Shown here one piece after another: positions 17,991 through 27,292 of a stretch of 61,217 bases of DNA (position 1 is the first letter of the stretch; every line of letters starts with the position of its first letter). A program made the translations under genes and the position numbers. The notes below the pieces were generated by a model. The model was not told where the DNA came from. It saw nothing but the letters and a program-made list of their open reading frames with translations, and searched no databases. This DNA comes from an uncultured Alphaproteobacteria bacterium (lineage in GTDB: Bacteria; Pseudomonadota; Alphaproteobacteria; HIMB59; GCA-002718135), in contig CACHAQ010000006.1 in NCBI GenBank assembly GCA_902577905.1, positions 1 through 61,217 on the forward strand. The letters run 5' to 3'.

Positions 17991-18017
17991 AAAAAAAGTG
18001 GGGAGTAAACTCCCCAC
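17991..18017 (-). terminator. Rho-independent terminator/attenuator between dctP and dctQ
   Basis: On the minus strand an 8-9 bp GC-rich hairpin (GTGGGGAGT with ACTCCCCAC) is followed by a run of seven Ts. It lies 13 bp after the dctP stop and directly before the dctQ start. It would end most dctP transcripts and let a minority read into dctQM, giving an excess of binding protein. Confidence 0.88.
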
Positions 18018-18029
18018 ATGAATTAAAAT

Positions 18030-19136
18030 TTAACCTTCAAGTACTCTATTTCTTTGAGTAAAGAAAGCAGAGTCAGCTTTTTCTAGCCAACCACTTATTT
18101 CACTTCTTGATTTTCTAAAGCTTGCAAGAATTCTTCCAGTTAGTTCATTACCTTCAGCAAGTTCTTCATACAGTTGTTCTGCGGCTTCACCCATTGCGTC
18201 GATAACATCTTCGTTGAATTCTCTTAGCTCTACACCATGATCATTAACAAGTCTCTGCAATGCAGCTCCATTATTTGCATTATATTCAGTTAACATTCTT
18301 TCGTTTTGAACTGTTGAAGCATGCTCAATAATCATTTGATCTGTTTTGCTTAAACTTGTTAACCAAGATTTATTACAACCTAGTGTTATTAATGTTCCTG
18401 GTTCATGACATCCAGGCCAGTAATAATACTTTGCGGCTTCATAGAATCTTGATCTTTCATCATTCCATGGTCCTACCCATTCTGTTGCATCGATGGTTCC
18501 ATTGATTAAGTTTTCATATATTTGTCCACCTGGCACACCTACAACAGATAAACCAAGTTTAGACATCATCATTCCACCTAATCCAGGAATTCTCATTTTA
18601 AGACCTTTGAAATCATCTGGAGAATTAATTTCTTTATTAAACCATCCACCCATTTGAACACCAGAGTTTCCAGCCATAAAGTTTTTCAAACCAAATTCAT
18701 CACCAAGTTCATCCCAAAGTTCTTGTCCGCCACCATGTCGTATCCATCCGTTGATTTCAGTTGCTATCATTCCAAAAGGAACTGCTGCAAAGAAACCCCA
18801 ACCTGGATGTTGTCCAATCCAATAGTAGTCAGCACTATTATACATTTGGGCATTTCCAGATGTAACTTCTGTGAATACATCTAATGGTCCTACTCTTTCT
18901 CCACCAGCAAAGTGATTTACAACAATACGACCATCACTTAAGTCTGATATTCTTTGAGAAACAGCTTCAGCTCCTGTACCTAGTCCAGGGTAGCCTCTAC
19001 CCCAAGTAGCAACGCAGTTGACTTCTATTCTATCAGCTGCAATAGCTGGAGCTGGGAAAGATGAAACGGCTGTTGCAGCTGCTGCACCAATTCCTGCCTT
19101 TTTAAGGAAGTCACGTCTTTTAAAGTTTTTTTTCAT
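18030..19136 (-). CDS. dctP: TRAP transporter substrate-binding protein (DctP family, TakP-like)
   Basis: The 368-residue protein begins with a twin-arginine signal (KRRDFLKKAG then an Ala-rich core, likely cleaved near residue 34), so it is exported folded through Tat. The mature part resembles TakP of Rhodobacter, a 2-oxo-acid binder. Supporting stretches are SADYYWIGQHPGWGFFAAVPFG, GNSGVQMGGWFNKEI, LKMRIPGLGG and TIDATEWVGPWND; the Arg in the third contacts the ligand carboxylate in this family. A 2-oxo or hydroxy acid is the likely ligand, but this is inference. A strong GGAGG Shine-Dalgarno lies just upstream (near 19141-19145). Confidence 0.92.
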   Translation of the reverse strand: MKKNFKRRDFLKKAGIGAAAATAVSSFPAPAIAADRIEVNCVATWGRGYPGLGTGAEAVSQRISDLSDGRIVVNHFAGGERVGPLDVFTEVTSGNAQMYNSADYYWIGQHPGWGFFAAVPFGMIATEINGWIRHGGGQELWDELGDEFGLKNFMAGNSGVQMGGWFNKEINSPDDFKGLKMRIPGLGGMMMSKLGLSVVGVPGGQIYENLINGTIDATEWVGPWNDERSRFYEAAKYYYWPGCHEPGTLITLGCNKSWLTSLSKTDQMIIEHASTVQNERMLTEYNANNGAALQRLVNDHGVELREFNEDVIDAMGEAAEQLYEELAEGNELTGRILASFRKSRSEISGWLEKADSAFFTQRNRVLEG

Positions 19137-19183
19137 ATGTCCTCCCGAGATTATATGAATAAATTAATTAATTTATTAATAGA

Positions 19184-19210
19184 ATTATACAAAAATAGAA
19201 AATCTATCAA
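19184..19210 (-). promoter_or_regulatory. Candidate sigma-70-type promoter of dctP
   Basis: On the minus strand TTGATA (19210-19205) and a perfect TATAAT (19189-19184) are separated by 15 bp, somewhat short. They lie about 50 bp upstream of the dctP start in the only gap of this region. The -10 box is convincing; the spacing lowers confidence. Confidence 0.4.
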
Positions 19211-19240
19211 TTTCAAATGATATAAATAATAAGAAAATTA

Positions 19241-20416
19241 TTAAAAACTAGAAATTCCTGTCTGATTTTTGCCTAAAATAAGTGAATGAATATCTTCTGC
19301 ACCCTCGTAAGTTTTAACTGTTTCTAAGTTAACCAAATGTCTCATGATATGATATTCTTCTAATAATCCATTTGCGCCAAGCATATCACGGGCATTTCTA
19401 ATTATATCTAAAGATTTTTTACAGTTATTTTTTTTTAAAATACTAATTGCATTAATGATATCTTTTCCATCATCTAGAGCTTGAGAACTTAAAAGACATG
19501 ATGCTAATCCTAAATTTATCTCTATTTGCATCTCAGATAATTTTTTTTGAATTAATTGATTTGATGCTAAAGGTTTTTTAAACATAATTCTATTTTCTAC
19601 ATAGTCTTTTGCAATTAACCAACATTCAGATGCTGAACCTAATACACCCCAGCTAATTCCAAATCTTGCTTTATTGAGACAACTAAAAACTGATTTCCAT
19701 CCTTCGGTATTTTCTAAACACAAATTATTTGGAACAAAAACATTATTTAAAATTATTTGACCAGTTGGACTAATTTTTAAGCTTGTTTTATTTTCTATTG
19801 TTGAAGTATTTAATCCTTCAGTATTTTTTTCAATTATAAAACCTTTTATACTTTTATGGTCTTTGTTTTCTTCAATAGCCCAAATAATAAATATGTCAGC
19901 AATTGGAGCATTCGTAATCCAGTTTTTAGATCCATTTATAATATATCCATCTTTAGTTTTTTTAAATGACGTTTTCATTGAAGTAGGATCAGAACCAGCT
20001 TCGCTTTCTGTTAAACCAAAGCAACCAATTTTTTCTCCTTTAACTAATGGAGGAAGGTATTTATCTTTTTGCTCCTGAGATCCAAATTCATTTATTGGAT
20101 GTATTACAAGAGAAGATTGAACAGATATTGAGGATCTATAGCTGCTATCTATTTTTTCAAATTCATATGCTACAAGTCCATACGCTAAATTTGATGTACC
20201 AGACCCACCATGTGTTTTAACTGTTTGTCCTAAAACTCCAAGTGATCCAAATTTTGGATAGAGTGCTTTATCAAATTCATTTTTTCTGTTTCTTTCAACT
20301 ACTGTAGGTTTAAGTTCATTATTACAAAAATCTCTTACATTTTTCTGAATATTACTTTCTTCTTCATTTAAATGACTTTGAATATAAAATGGATCAAACC
20401 AATTATTTTCTTTCAT
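19241..20416 (-). CDS. gcdH: Glutaryl-CoA dehydrogenase
   Basis: The 391-residue acyl-CoA dehydrogenase shows features typical of the glutaryl-CoA branch: RSSISVQSSLVIHPINEFGS, GCFGLTESEAGSDPTSM, KNWITNAPIADIF and, at the C-terminus, TYEGAEDIHSLILGKNQTG. The last contains the catalytic glutamate E371. The enzyme oxidises and decarboxylates glutaryl-CoA to crotonyl-CoA in lysine and tryptophan degradation, passing electrons to ETF. It lies upstream of the TRAP genes on the same strand, separated by a 104-bp gap with its own candidate promoter. Confidence 0.9.
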   Translation of the reverse strand: MKENNWFDPFYIQSHLNEEESNIQKNVRDFCNNELKPTVVERNRKNEFDKALYPKFGSLGVLGQTVKTHGGSGTSNLAYGLVAYEFEKIDSSYRSSISVQSSLVIHPINEFGSQEQKDKYLPPLVKGEKIGCFGLTESEAGSDPTSMKTSFKKTKDGYIINGSKNWITNAPIADIFIIWAIEENKDHKSIKGFIIEKNTEGLNTSTIENKTSLKISPTGQIILNNVFVPNNLCLENTEGWKSVFSCLNKARFGISWGVLGSASECWLIAKDYVENRIMFKKPLASNQLIQKKLSEMQIEINLGLASCLLSSQALDDGKDIINAISILKKNNCKKSLDIIRNARDMLGANGLLEEYHIMRHLVNLETVKTYEGAEDIHSLILGKNQTGISSF

Positions 20417-20467
20417 ACAATATTAGGCAATATCATCATTTTGATGTAAATAACCACAAAAATTATT

Positions 20468-20887
20468 ATGCAAAATAAGAATATATATATAGCCTCAGAT
20501 CATGCTGGATTTGACCTTAAAACCAAATTGTTAAGGAGTTTTCCAAAAATTAATGATTTAGGAACAAAGACAGATGAAAGTGTTGACTATCCTGATTTTG
20601 CACACAAATTAACAAAAGAGGTTCTTAAGAACAAGAAAAACGTTGGTATTCTAATTTGTGGAACTGGTGTTGGTATGAGTATTGCAGCTAATAGAAAAAA
20701 AGGAATTAGAGCTGGTCTTGCTAATAATTCAAAAATAGCAAGATTGATAAGAAAGCACAATGATGCTAATGTACTTGTTTTACCAGGTAGGTTCATAAAT
20801 ACTAGCGAGGCAAAAAAAAGTGTTCAGGCTTTTCTTTCTACAAAGTTTGAGTCAGGACGACATAAAAGAAGGATTAAAAAACTATGA
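20468..20887 (+). CDS. rpiB: Ribose-5-phosphate isomerase B
   Basis: The 139-residue protein matches Rpi[11 protein letters not shown] at residues 9-18, YPDFA, the catalytic cysteine C64 in [11 protein letters not shown], and [12 protein letters not shown]. It interconverts ribose 5-phosphate and ribulose 5-phosphate. It opens a nine-gene operon and overlaps glyA by 4 bp. rpiB next to glyA is the usual alphaproteobacterial order. Confidence 0.96.
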   Translation: MQNKNIYIASDHAGFDLKTKLLRSFPKINDLGTKTDESVDYPDFAHKLTKEVLKNKKNVGILICGTGVGMSIAANRKKGIRAGLANNSKIARLIRKHNDANVLVLPGRFINTSEAKKSVQAFLSTKFESGRHKRRIKKL

Positions 20888-22173
20888 TTTCAGATTTGTT
20901 TACTAAAGGAATTAAAGAAGCAGACCCAGAGGTTTATGGAACATTAAGCCGTGAACTAGAAAGACAGCAAAACCAAATAGAGTTGATAGCATCTGAAAAT
21001 ATTGCTTCAAGATCGATTTTAAATGCTCAAGGTTCTGTCATGACAAATAAATATGCAGAAGGTTATCCTGGTAAACGATATTATGGCGGATGTGAATTTG
21101 TTGATCAAGCTGAAGAGATTGCCTTAGAAAGAGTTAAAAAACTTTTTAATTGTAAATTTGCAAATCTCCAACCACATAGCGGAGCACAGGCAAACCAAGC
21201 AGTCTTTCTAGCGTTACTTCAACCGCATGATACTATTTTAGGTATGTCTCTTGCATCAGGTGGTCACTTAACTCATGGAGCAAAACCTAATCTATCTGGT
21301 AAATGGTTTAATGCTGTTCAATACGGTGTAAAAAAAGAAGGCAATGATAAAGATTTAATTGATTATGATGAAGTCGAAGCTTTAGCGTTAGAGCATAAAC
21401 CAAAAATGATAATAGCGGGAGCCTCCGCTTATCCTAGAACAATAGATTGGAAAAAATTTAGAGAAATAGCTGATAAAGTAGGAGCATATTTTTTAGTTGA
21501 TATGGCCCACTATTCTGGTTTGGTTGCAGGTAAACAATATCCAAATCCGATTGAGCATGCACATGTAGTAACTTCAACAACTCACAAAACTTTAAGAGGT
21601 GCAAGAAGCGCAATGATTTTAACTAATCATGAAGATTTATATAAAAAAATTAATTCTGCTGTTTTTCCTGGATTACAAGGTGGTCCACTAATGCATGTAA
21701 TTGCAGCTAGAGCTGTTTGCTTTGGTGAAGCACTTAAACCTGAATTTGAAGAGTATATTAAAAATGTAATTGCTAGTGCTAAAGTTATGGCACAAACTTT
21801 AGTGGACAGAGGATTTAGAATTGTTACTGGGGGCACAGATTCACATATAGTTTGGTTAGACTTAACACCAAAAGGTTTAACTGGTGATAAAGCTGAAAAA
21901 ATTTTAGAAGAAGTTGGATTGGCATGTAATAAAAATGCAATTCCATATGATCCTAACCCGCCAAAAATAACCAGTGGACTTAGATTTGGAACTGCTGCTG
22001 CTACGACCAGAGGTTTTAATCAGAAAGATTTTGAAAAAGTTGGAAATATGATTGCTGATATTTTGGATAGTCTTTTACTTGAAGAAAATGAAAGAACTGA
22101 AGTTTTTAATAAAACAAGAAAAGATATAATTGATCTTTGCAAAAAATATCCAATTTATAGTGAGGCATTTTAA
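20884..22173 (+). CDS. glyA: Serine hydroxymethyltransferase
   Basis: This 429-residue PLP enzyme converts serine and tetrahydrofolate to glycine and methylene-THF. Landmarks are [47 protein letters not shown] and the PLP-lysine box [10 protein letters not shown] with K235. The length is canonical. The start overlaps rpiB by 4 bp and the stop abuts nrdR. Confidence 0.97.
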   Translation: MISDLFTKGIKEADPEVYGTLSRELERQQNQIELIASENIASRSILNAQGSVMTNKYAEGYPGKRYYGGCEFVDQAEEIALERVKKLFNCKFANLQPHSGAQANQAVFLALLQPHDTILGMSLASGGHLTHGAKPNLSGKWFNAVQYGVKKEGNDKDLIDYDEVEALALEHKPKMIIAGASAYPRTIDWKKFREIADKVGAYFLVDMAHYSGLVAGKQYPNPIEHAHVVTSTTHKTLRGARSAMILTNHEDLYKKINSAVFPGLQGGPLMHVIAARAVCFGEALKPEFEEYIKNVIASAKVMAQTLVDRGFRIVTGGTDSHIVWLDLTPKGLTGDKAEKILEEVGLACNKNAIPYDPNPPKITSGLRFGTAAATTRGFNQKDFEKVGNMIADILDSLLLEENERTEVFNKTRKDIIDLCKKYPIYSEAF

Positions 22174-22626
22174 ATGAGATGCCCCTTCTGTAGTAATGAA
22201 GATACACAAGTAAAAGATTCAAGACCTACAGAAGATAATACTGCTATAAGAAGAAGAAGAGTTTGTGATGCTTGCGGCTCTAGATTTACAACTTTTGAGA
22301 GAATTCAGCTAAGAGATTTGGTCGTAATGAAAAGTAACGGTCAAAAAGAAAATTTTGATAGAGATAAAATGTATAGATCCCTTTCTTTGGCTTTAAGAAA
22401 AAGAAATGTTGATAATGAAAAGATTGAAAAAATTGTAAATGCTATTGTAAGAAAATTAGAAAACTCAGGTGAAACTGATATAAAATCTAATATTATTGGT
22501 CAGTACATTATGGAAGCTTTAATGCATTTAGATCAGGTAGCATACGTCAGATTTGCATCCGTTTACAAAAATTTTAGAGAAGCAAAAGATTTTGAAGATT
22601 TCTTAGGTAATTTAGAAGATAAATAA
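22174..22626 (+). CDS. nrdR: Transcriptional repressor NrdR
   Basis: The 150-residue protein starts with the NrdR zinc ribbon ([17 protein letters not shown], then [13 protein letters not shown]) and continues into an ATP-cone domain. It represses ribonucleotide reductase genes by sensing (d)ATP. It begins directly after the glyA stop and precedes ribD by 6 bp, a widespread nrdR-ribD linkage. Confidence 0.96.
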   Translation: MRCPFCSNEDTQVKDSRPTEDNTAIRRRRVCDACGSRFTTFERIQLRDLVVMKSNGQKENFDRDKMYRSLSLALRKRNVDNEKIEKIVNAIVRKLENSGETDIKSNIIGQYIMEALMHLDQVAYVRFASVYKNFREAKDFEDFLGNLEDK

Positions 22627-22632
22627 TTTTTA

Positions 22633-23716
22633 GTGTCTCAACAAAATGTAAAGATGATTAATTTAGCGCATGATATTGCTAAAAAAAAATTTGGAAAAAC
22701 TTTCCCTAATCCCACAGTGGGCTGTGTGATTGCAAAAAATTCAAAAATAATTTCTAAAGCTGTAACGAATCAATCTGGAAGGCCTCATGCCGAAGAAATA
22801 GCTCTAGCTAAAGCTGGTCATAAAGCTAAAGGAGCTTCAATGTATGTTACTTTAGAACCATGTTTTCATAGTTCAAAAGATGGATCATGCACAGATCAAA
22901 TATTAAGATCAGGAATTAAAGAAATATTTATATCTGCGGCTGATCCAGATGTTAGAACTAATTATAAAAGTATTAAAAAGTTAAAAAAAAATAATGTAAT
23001 TGTAAATGTAGGTTTAGAAAAGAATAGAACATATAATTTAAATAAATTTTTTTTTAAAAGTGTTTTAAAGAAAAAACCATTTACAAAAGTCAAAATTGCA
23101 ACTTCTACAGATGAAAAAATTGCATGGCATGATTATAAAAGTAAATGGATATCTAATAAATCAAGTAGAGAATATGCTCATAAGTTAAGATCAATGAGTC
23201 AAGCTATTTTAACTACTTCAAAAACCGTATTAAAAGATGATCCAAGATTAACTATAAGATTAAAAAAAACTTTAGAGCAACATATTCCAGTTATAATAAT
23301 TGATAATAATCTAAAAATACCAATGAAATCAAAAATATTAAAAGATATATCTAAAAAAAGAATTATTATCTTTACATCTAAAAAAAATAAAAAATCTGAA
23401 AATTTAATTAAATTAGGATGTGAAATTATTTTTTGTAAATTAAATAAAAATAAAAAACTAAATTTAAAAAATATTTTTAGTAAAATATACTCATTAAAAA
23501 TATCAGATTTATTAGTTGAAGCAGGGGGTATTTTTTTTACAGAATTGTTAAATAAAAATTTAGTAGATGAAATTCATTTATTTAAATCCAAAATTATTAT
23601 AGGAAAACATGGTAAGCCAGCAATTGTTGGAAAAAAAACTTAGTCAATTAAATTTATCTTTAAATGAAAGAAAAAAATTCAAAGACGACATATATACAAA
23701 CTATCAGGTGAATTAA
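22633..23716 (+). CDS. ribD: RibD deaminase/reductase, C-terminus frameshifted at an A8 run
   Basis: RibD performs two riboflavin steps: deamination (N-terminal, TFPNPTVGCVI, HAEEIAL and the zinc-binding PCFH with a later Cys) and reduction (C-terminal half). It starts at a GTG (22633). The frame given ends at 23643 right after VGKKT. Removing one A from the A8 run at 23631-23638 extends it through VGKKLSQLNLSL to a stop at 23714-23716, making 360 aa. That is the normal family length, and the stop then overlaps the ribE start as TAATG. Without the correction about 27 C-terminal residues are lost from the reductase domain. Confidence 0.9.
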
Positions 23717-24306
23717 TGTTTACAGGTATTATTCAAGATTTAGGAACAATAAAAAACAAAGATGTGGGACTTTACCAAATATCTACGAAACTTGATTTGA
23801 GTAATTGTAAGGAAGGTTCTTCAATTTCTTGTAATGGAGTGTGTCTTACAGCAAAAAATATAACTCCATCAAACAACAATTCATTTAGCTTTGATGTGAA
23901 CATAGGAGAAGAAACTTTGAAAAGAACAAATCTTGCTAACTCTATTTTAAAAAATGAAAATATTAATTTGGAAAAATCTCTTCAGATAGGTGACGAAATC
24001 AGTGGCCACTTTGTTTATGGTCATGTTGATACTACAACTAATGTAAGTGATATTTTAGAACTTGAAAATAGTTGGGAATATCATTTTGAAAAAAAATTTA
24101 ATAAAAACAATAGATTTATTGTTGAAAAAGGATCTATTTCAATAAATGGTATTTCTTTAACAGTAGCAAAAGTAGAAAATAATACTTTTATGATTTCTGT
24201 CATTGATCATACATTTCATCATACTAATTTAAAATTTTTAAAAAAAAGTGATCAAGTAAATATTGAATTTGATTATCTTGCCCGTTTCATCTTGAATAAT
24301 GAATAA
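23716..24306 (+). CDS. ribE: Riboflavin synthase, alpha subunit
   Basis: The 196-residue protein has the duplicated lumazine-binding barrel. The first copy starts MFTGIIQDLGTI, with SCNGVCLTA, and the second is marked by GHFVYGHVD and GSISINGISLTV. It dismutates two molecules of dimethyl-ribityllumazine to riboflavin. It overlaps the corrected ribD stop and the following ribB start by 8 bp. Confidence 0.95.
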   Translation: MFTGIIQDLGTIKNKDVGLYQISTKLDLSNCKEGSSISCNGVCLTAKNITPSNNNSFSFDVNIGEETLKRTNLANSILKNENINLEKSLQIGDEISGHFVYGHVDTTTNVSDILELENSWEYHFEKKFNKNNRFIVEKGSISINGISLTVAKVENNTFMISVIDHTFHHTNLKFLKKSDQVNIEFDYLARFILNNE

Positions 24307-25402
24307 AGATAACATTGAAGTAAGTTTATCTTCTATTGAAGAAATCATAGAAGATGCAAGAAATGGTAAAATGTATATTCTTGTCGATGATCCTGATAGA
24401 GAAAATGAAGGTGATCTAATCATTCCTGCTCAATATGCTAATCCGCAAGCTATTAATTTTATGGCAAAAAATGGAAGAGGATTAATTTGTTTAGCTTTAA
24501 CTAAGAATAGAATAGAAGAATTGGAACTTCCCTTAATGAATCCAAGTAATATAAAAAATGATTTAACTGCATTTACTGTTTCTATTGAGGCAAAAGAAGG
24601 AGTGACCACTGGAATATCTGCAGCTGATAGGGCCCATACTATATCAGTAGCTGTAAACAATAATCGAAACAAAAACGATCTTGTTTATCCAGGACACGTT
24701 TTCCCTCTTATGGCTTGGGACGGAGGCGTATTAGTACGCGCTGGTCATACTGAAGCAGCAGTTGATATTTCAAAACTTGCGGATCTAAATCCTTCTGGTG
24801 TTATTTGTGAAATAATGAGTGAAGATGGCTCTATGGCGAGGTTACCAGAAATTATTAAGTTTGCAAAAATACATAATTTAAAAGTAGGGACTGTTAGTGA
24901 CTTGATTAAATTTAGACTTAAAAAAACTAAAATTGTTGAACAGATCTCCGAAAGGCCATTTGAAAGTGAGATGGGATCGCAATTTACTTTAAAAGTTTTT
25001 CAAAATACCATTTCAGGTGAAAAGCATTACGCTCTAGTAAAAAATCTAAGTGATGTAAATGAACCTGTGCTTGTTAGGATGCACAGATTGAATGTCACAA
25101 AGGATATATTTGAAGAAAAAAATATTTTTGGTAGTGAAATTAAGTCTGCTTTTCAGCTTATAGAGAAGAATGGATCAGGAGCTATAGTTTTAATAAATAG
25201 TGATATGTCACCAAATATACTCAAAACTTTTAATAAAAGAAAAAGATCAAAAAATAAATTAGAACTAAGAGAATATGGCGTAGGCGCTCAGATTTTATCA
25301 ATACTTCAAATTAATAAAATTATATTATTAACAAACAGTAAGAAAAGAATTATTGCCTTGGATGGATTTAATATTGAAATAGTCGATCAGAAAAAAATAT
25401 GA
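24299..25402 (+). CDS. ribB: 3,4-dihydroxy-2-butanone 4-phosphate synthase with degenerate RibA-like domain
   Basis: Residues 1 to about 200 are a full RibB domain: DDPDRENEGDLI acidic loop, FMAKNGRGLICLALT, DRAHTI and AGHTEAAVD. It makes the four-carbon unit of riboflavin from ribulose 5-phosphate. Residues about 205-367 align by position with GTP cyclohydrolase II (RibA). The zinc-binding cysteines of RibA are missing: where C-x10-C-x-C is expected the sequence reads MHRLNVTKDIFEEKN. So the second domain is unlikely to open GTP, and this resembles the RibBX-type hybrids known in Proteobacteria. Confidence 0.9.
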   Translation: MNKDNIEVSLSSIEEIIEDARNGKMYILVDDPDRENEGDLIIPAQYANPQAINFMAKNGRGLICLALTKNRIEELELPLMNPSNIKNDLTAFTVSIEAKEGVTTGISAADRAHTISVAVNNNRNKNDLVYPGHVFPLMAWDGGVLVRAGHTEAAVDISKLADLNPSGVICEIMSEDGSMARLPEIIKFAKIHNLKVGTVSDLIKFRLKKTKIVEQISERPFESEMGSQFTLKVFQNTISGEKHYALVKNLSDVNEPVLVRMHRLNVTKDIFEEKNIFGSEIKSAFQLIEKNGSGAIVLINSDMSPNILKTFNKRKRSKNKLELREYGVGAQILSILQINKIILLTNSKKRIIALDGFNIEIVDQKKI

Positions 25403-25800
25403 ATAATAAAATTCTAATTGTATCAGCAAATTATTACAAAGAAATATCGAAAAATCTTGAACTGGGCGCAATCAATACCCTTAAAGAAAATGGTTATGAA
25501 TATGAAATTATTAATGCTCCGGGTTGTTTTGAGCTTCCCTATTTAATTAAAAAAAATATTGATAATTTTAAAGGATTTATCTCTTTAGGATGTATTATTA
25601 AAGGTGATACATATCATTTTGAACTTATTGCTAATGAAACTTCTAGAAAAATTATGGATCTATCTGTTGAGTTTAATATTCCAATTGGATTTGGTATCTT
25701 AACTTGTTACGATTTAGAGCAAGCAATAATTAGAAGCGATATTAATCAAAAAAATAAAGGTCGAGAAGCAGCATTAGCTTGCATAGAGTTATTAAAATAA
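25399..25800 (+). CDS. ribH: 6,7-dimethyl-8-ribityllumazine synthase
   Basis: This 133-residue protein is a short but complete lumazine synthase. It shows NAPGCFELPYLIK, SLGCIIKGDTYHFE (with the catalytic His) and the late GREAALACIELL. It condenses the RibB product with the pyrimidine from RibD and forms the substrate of RibE. It overlaps ribB by 4 bp (ATGA) and precedes nusB by 3 bp. Confidence 0.95.
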   Translation: MNNKILIVSANYYKEISKNLELGAINTLKENGYEYEIINAPGCFELPYLIKKNIDNFKGFISLGCIIKGDTYHFELIANETSRKIMDLSVEFNIPIGFGILTCYDLEQAIIRSDINQKNKGREAALACIELLK

Positions 25801-25803
25801 AAA

Positions 25804-26274
25804 ATGCAAAATTATATCAAGTCACAAACAAGACTTGCATTTGTTCAATATATTTTTCAGAATGAATTTTTAAATGCAGATTCTTTAGAAAGTATTGATG
25901 ATTTTCAAAAGCATTTTTATGATACTAACATTGCTATAATTGATGAGAAGAAAGAAATTAAACTCAAATTTAATAAAAATTTTTTAAATAAACTTTTTTC
26001 TAGTCTTAAAAACAATATTGATAAAAAAAATATTACTGAGGATTTAAATAGTTTTATCGATATTAATCGTAGATTTGAAAAATGGGATAATATTTTAAAA
26101 TCAATAATATTTGCAATAATTGCAGAATTATTAATTACTGAAAAAAATAAATTTAAAATTGTTTTTAATGATTACTTAGATATTAGTAAAAGTCTTGTTT
26201 CTCAAAAAGAAATTAAATTAATTAATGCCATAATACAAAAATATGTAGATAAAAATGAAATTTTTAAAAAATAA
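25804..26274 (+). CDS. nusB: Transcription antitermination protein NusB
   Basis: The 156-residue helical protein begins KSQTRLAFVQYIFQNEF, the arginine-rich NusB N-terminus that binds boxA RNA. It includes LKSIIFAIIAELLI, corresponding to the conserved 'RAIL..A.YEL'. It is diverged and AT-biased, but the place between ribH and thiL is conserved. NusB with NusE binds rRNA leader boxA for antitermination. It overlaps thiL by 20 bp. Confidence 0.85.
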   Translation: MQNYIKSQTRLAFVQYIFQNEFLNADSLESIDDFQKHFYDTNIAIIDEKKEIKLKFNKNFLNKLFSSLKNNIDKKNITEDLNSFIDINRRFEKWDNILKSIIFAIIAELLITEKNKFKIVFNDYLDISKSLVSQKEIKLINAIIQKYVDKNEIFKK

Positions 26275-27235
26275 TTTATCTGAAAAATTAATAATTAATA
26301 AATATTTAAAAAAATTAAATTTTAAAAATAAGGGAACATTTGATTTTGAAAATGATGGAGCTTATTTAGAACTAAAAAATAAAAATTATAAACTTACTGT
26401 TACGACTGATAATATCTCTGAGGATATAGATTTTTTCTTTGATGACGATCCCAAGTCAATCGCTCAAAAAATTACAACGGTAAATTTATCAGATATTTTT
26501 GCAATGGGAGCTTTACCACATTCTTATCTTTTGAATTTACATTTACCAAATAACATTAATGAAAATTGGTTAAATTCATTTTCAAATGAATTAAAGAAAA
26601 TACAAAGTAAATATGGATTTTATCTTTTAGGTGGGGATTTATCAAAATCAAATAAACTTATTGTTTCTTCAACTTTTTTTGGTTTTATAAAAAAGAAATT
26701 ACAAATATTTCAAAATAAATTTAATTTATATGATGATATTTTAATAACTGGAAATATTGGTGAGTCAAAGATTGGTCTAGAAATTTTAAAAAAAAAAATT
26801 TCATTAAATAAAAATTTGAAGCAATATTTTATTAAAAAATATTTATACCCGATACCTTGTAAACTTGGACCACTAATTGCAAATCATGTTAATTCAATGA
26901 AAGATATTTCTGATGGTCTAATAGGAGATTTAACTGATATGTTAAATGATAAATATGGGGCATTAATCAATGTAAATGAAATTCCATTAAGTTTTAAAAC
27001 AAAAAAAATTCTCAACAATAAATATAATTTTAGATTAGAAGACCTACTCAATGCTGGTGATGATTATGGATTGATAATCATATCTAATCAAAAAAATAGA
27101 AATAAAATTTTTAACATTGCTTATAAAAATAATATTAATATTACTTTGATAGGAAAAATAATAAGTAAAAAAGGAATTCATTTCGATTCACATTTAGACA
27201 TGAAGAATATGAAGAAATTTGATCATTTCTCCTAA
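26255..27235 (+). CDS. thiL: Thiamine-monophosphate kinase
   Basis: The 326-residue protein shows the ThiL layout: TVTTDNISEDIDFFFDD, TTVNLSDIFAMGALPHSYLLNLHLP, LLGGDLSKS and the late KDISDGLIGDLTDM. It phosphorylates thiamine monophosphate to TPP. It ends the rpiB-thiL operon, overlapping nusB by 20 bp. It complements the TPP-riboswitch-controlled thiamine uptake genes found near 46 kb. Confidence 0.9.
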   Translation: MKFLKNNLSEKLIINKYLKKLNFKNKGTFDFENDGAYLELKNKNYKLTVTTDNISEDIDFFFDDDPKSIAQKITTVNLSDIFAMGALPHSYLLNLHLPNNINENWLNSFSNELKKIQSKYGFYLLGGDLSKSNKLIVSSTFFGFIKKKLQIFQNKFNLYDDILITGNIGESKIGLEILKKKISLNKNLKQYFIKKYLYPIPCKLGPLIANHVNSMKDISDGLIGDLTDMLNDKYGALINVNEIPLSFKTKKILNNKYNFRLEDLLNAGDDYGLIIISNQKNRNKIFNIAYKNNINITLIGKIISKKGIHFDSHLDMKNMKKFDHFS

Positions 27236-27292
27236 AAACTTGATTTTTTCTATAGTTTCTGACATATCACCCAAAATTTTAAGGAGTTTTCA

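Noticed and set aside
17990-18019. dctQ start at 18019
   Set aside because: Its first codons are the terminator hairpin; the ATG at 17989 follows the hairpin.
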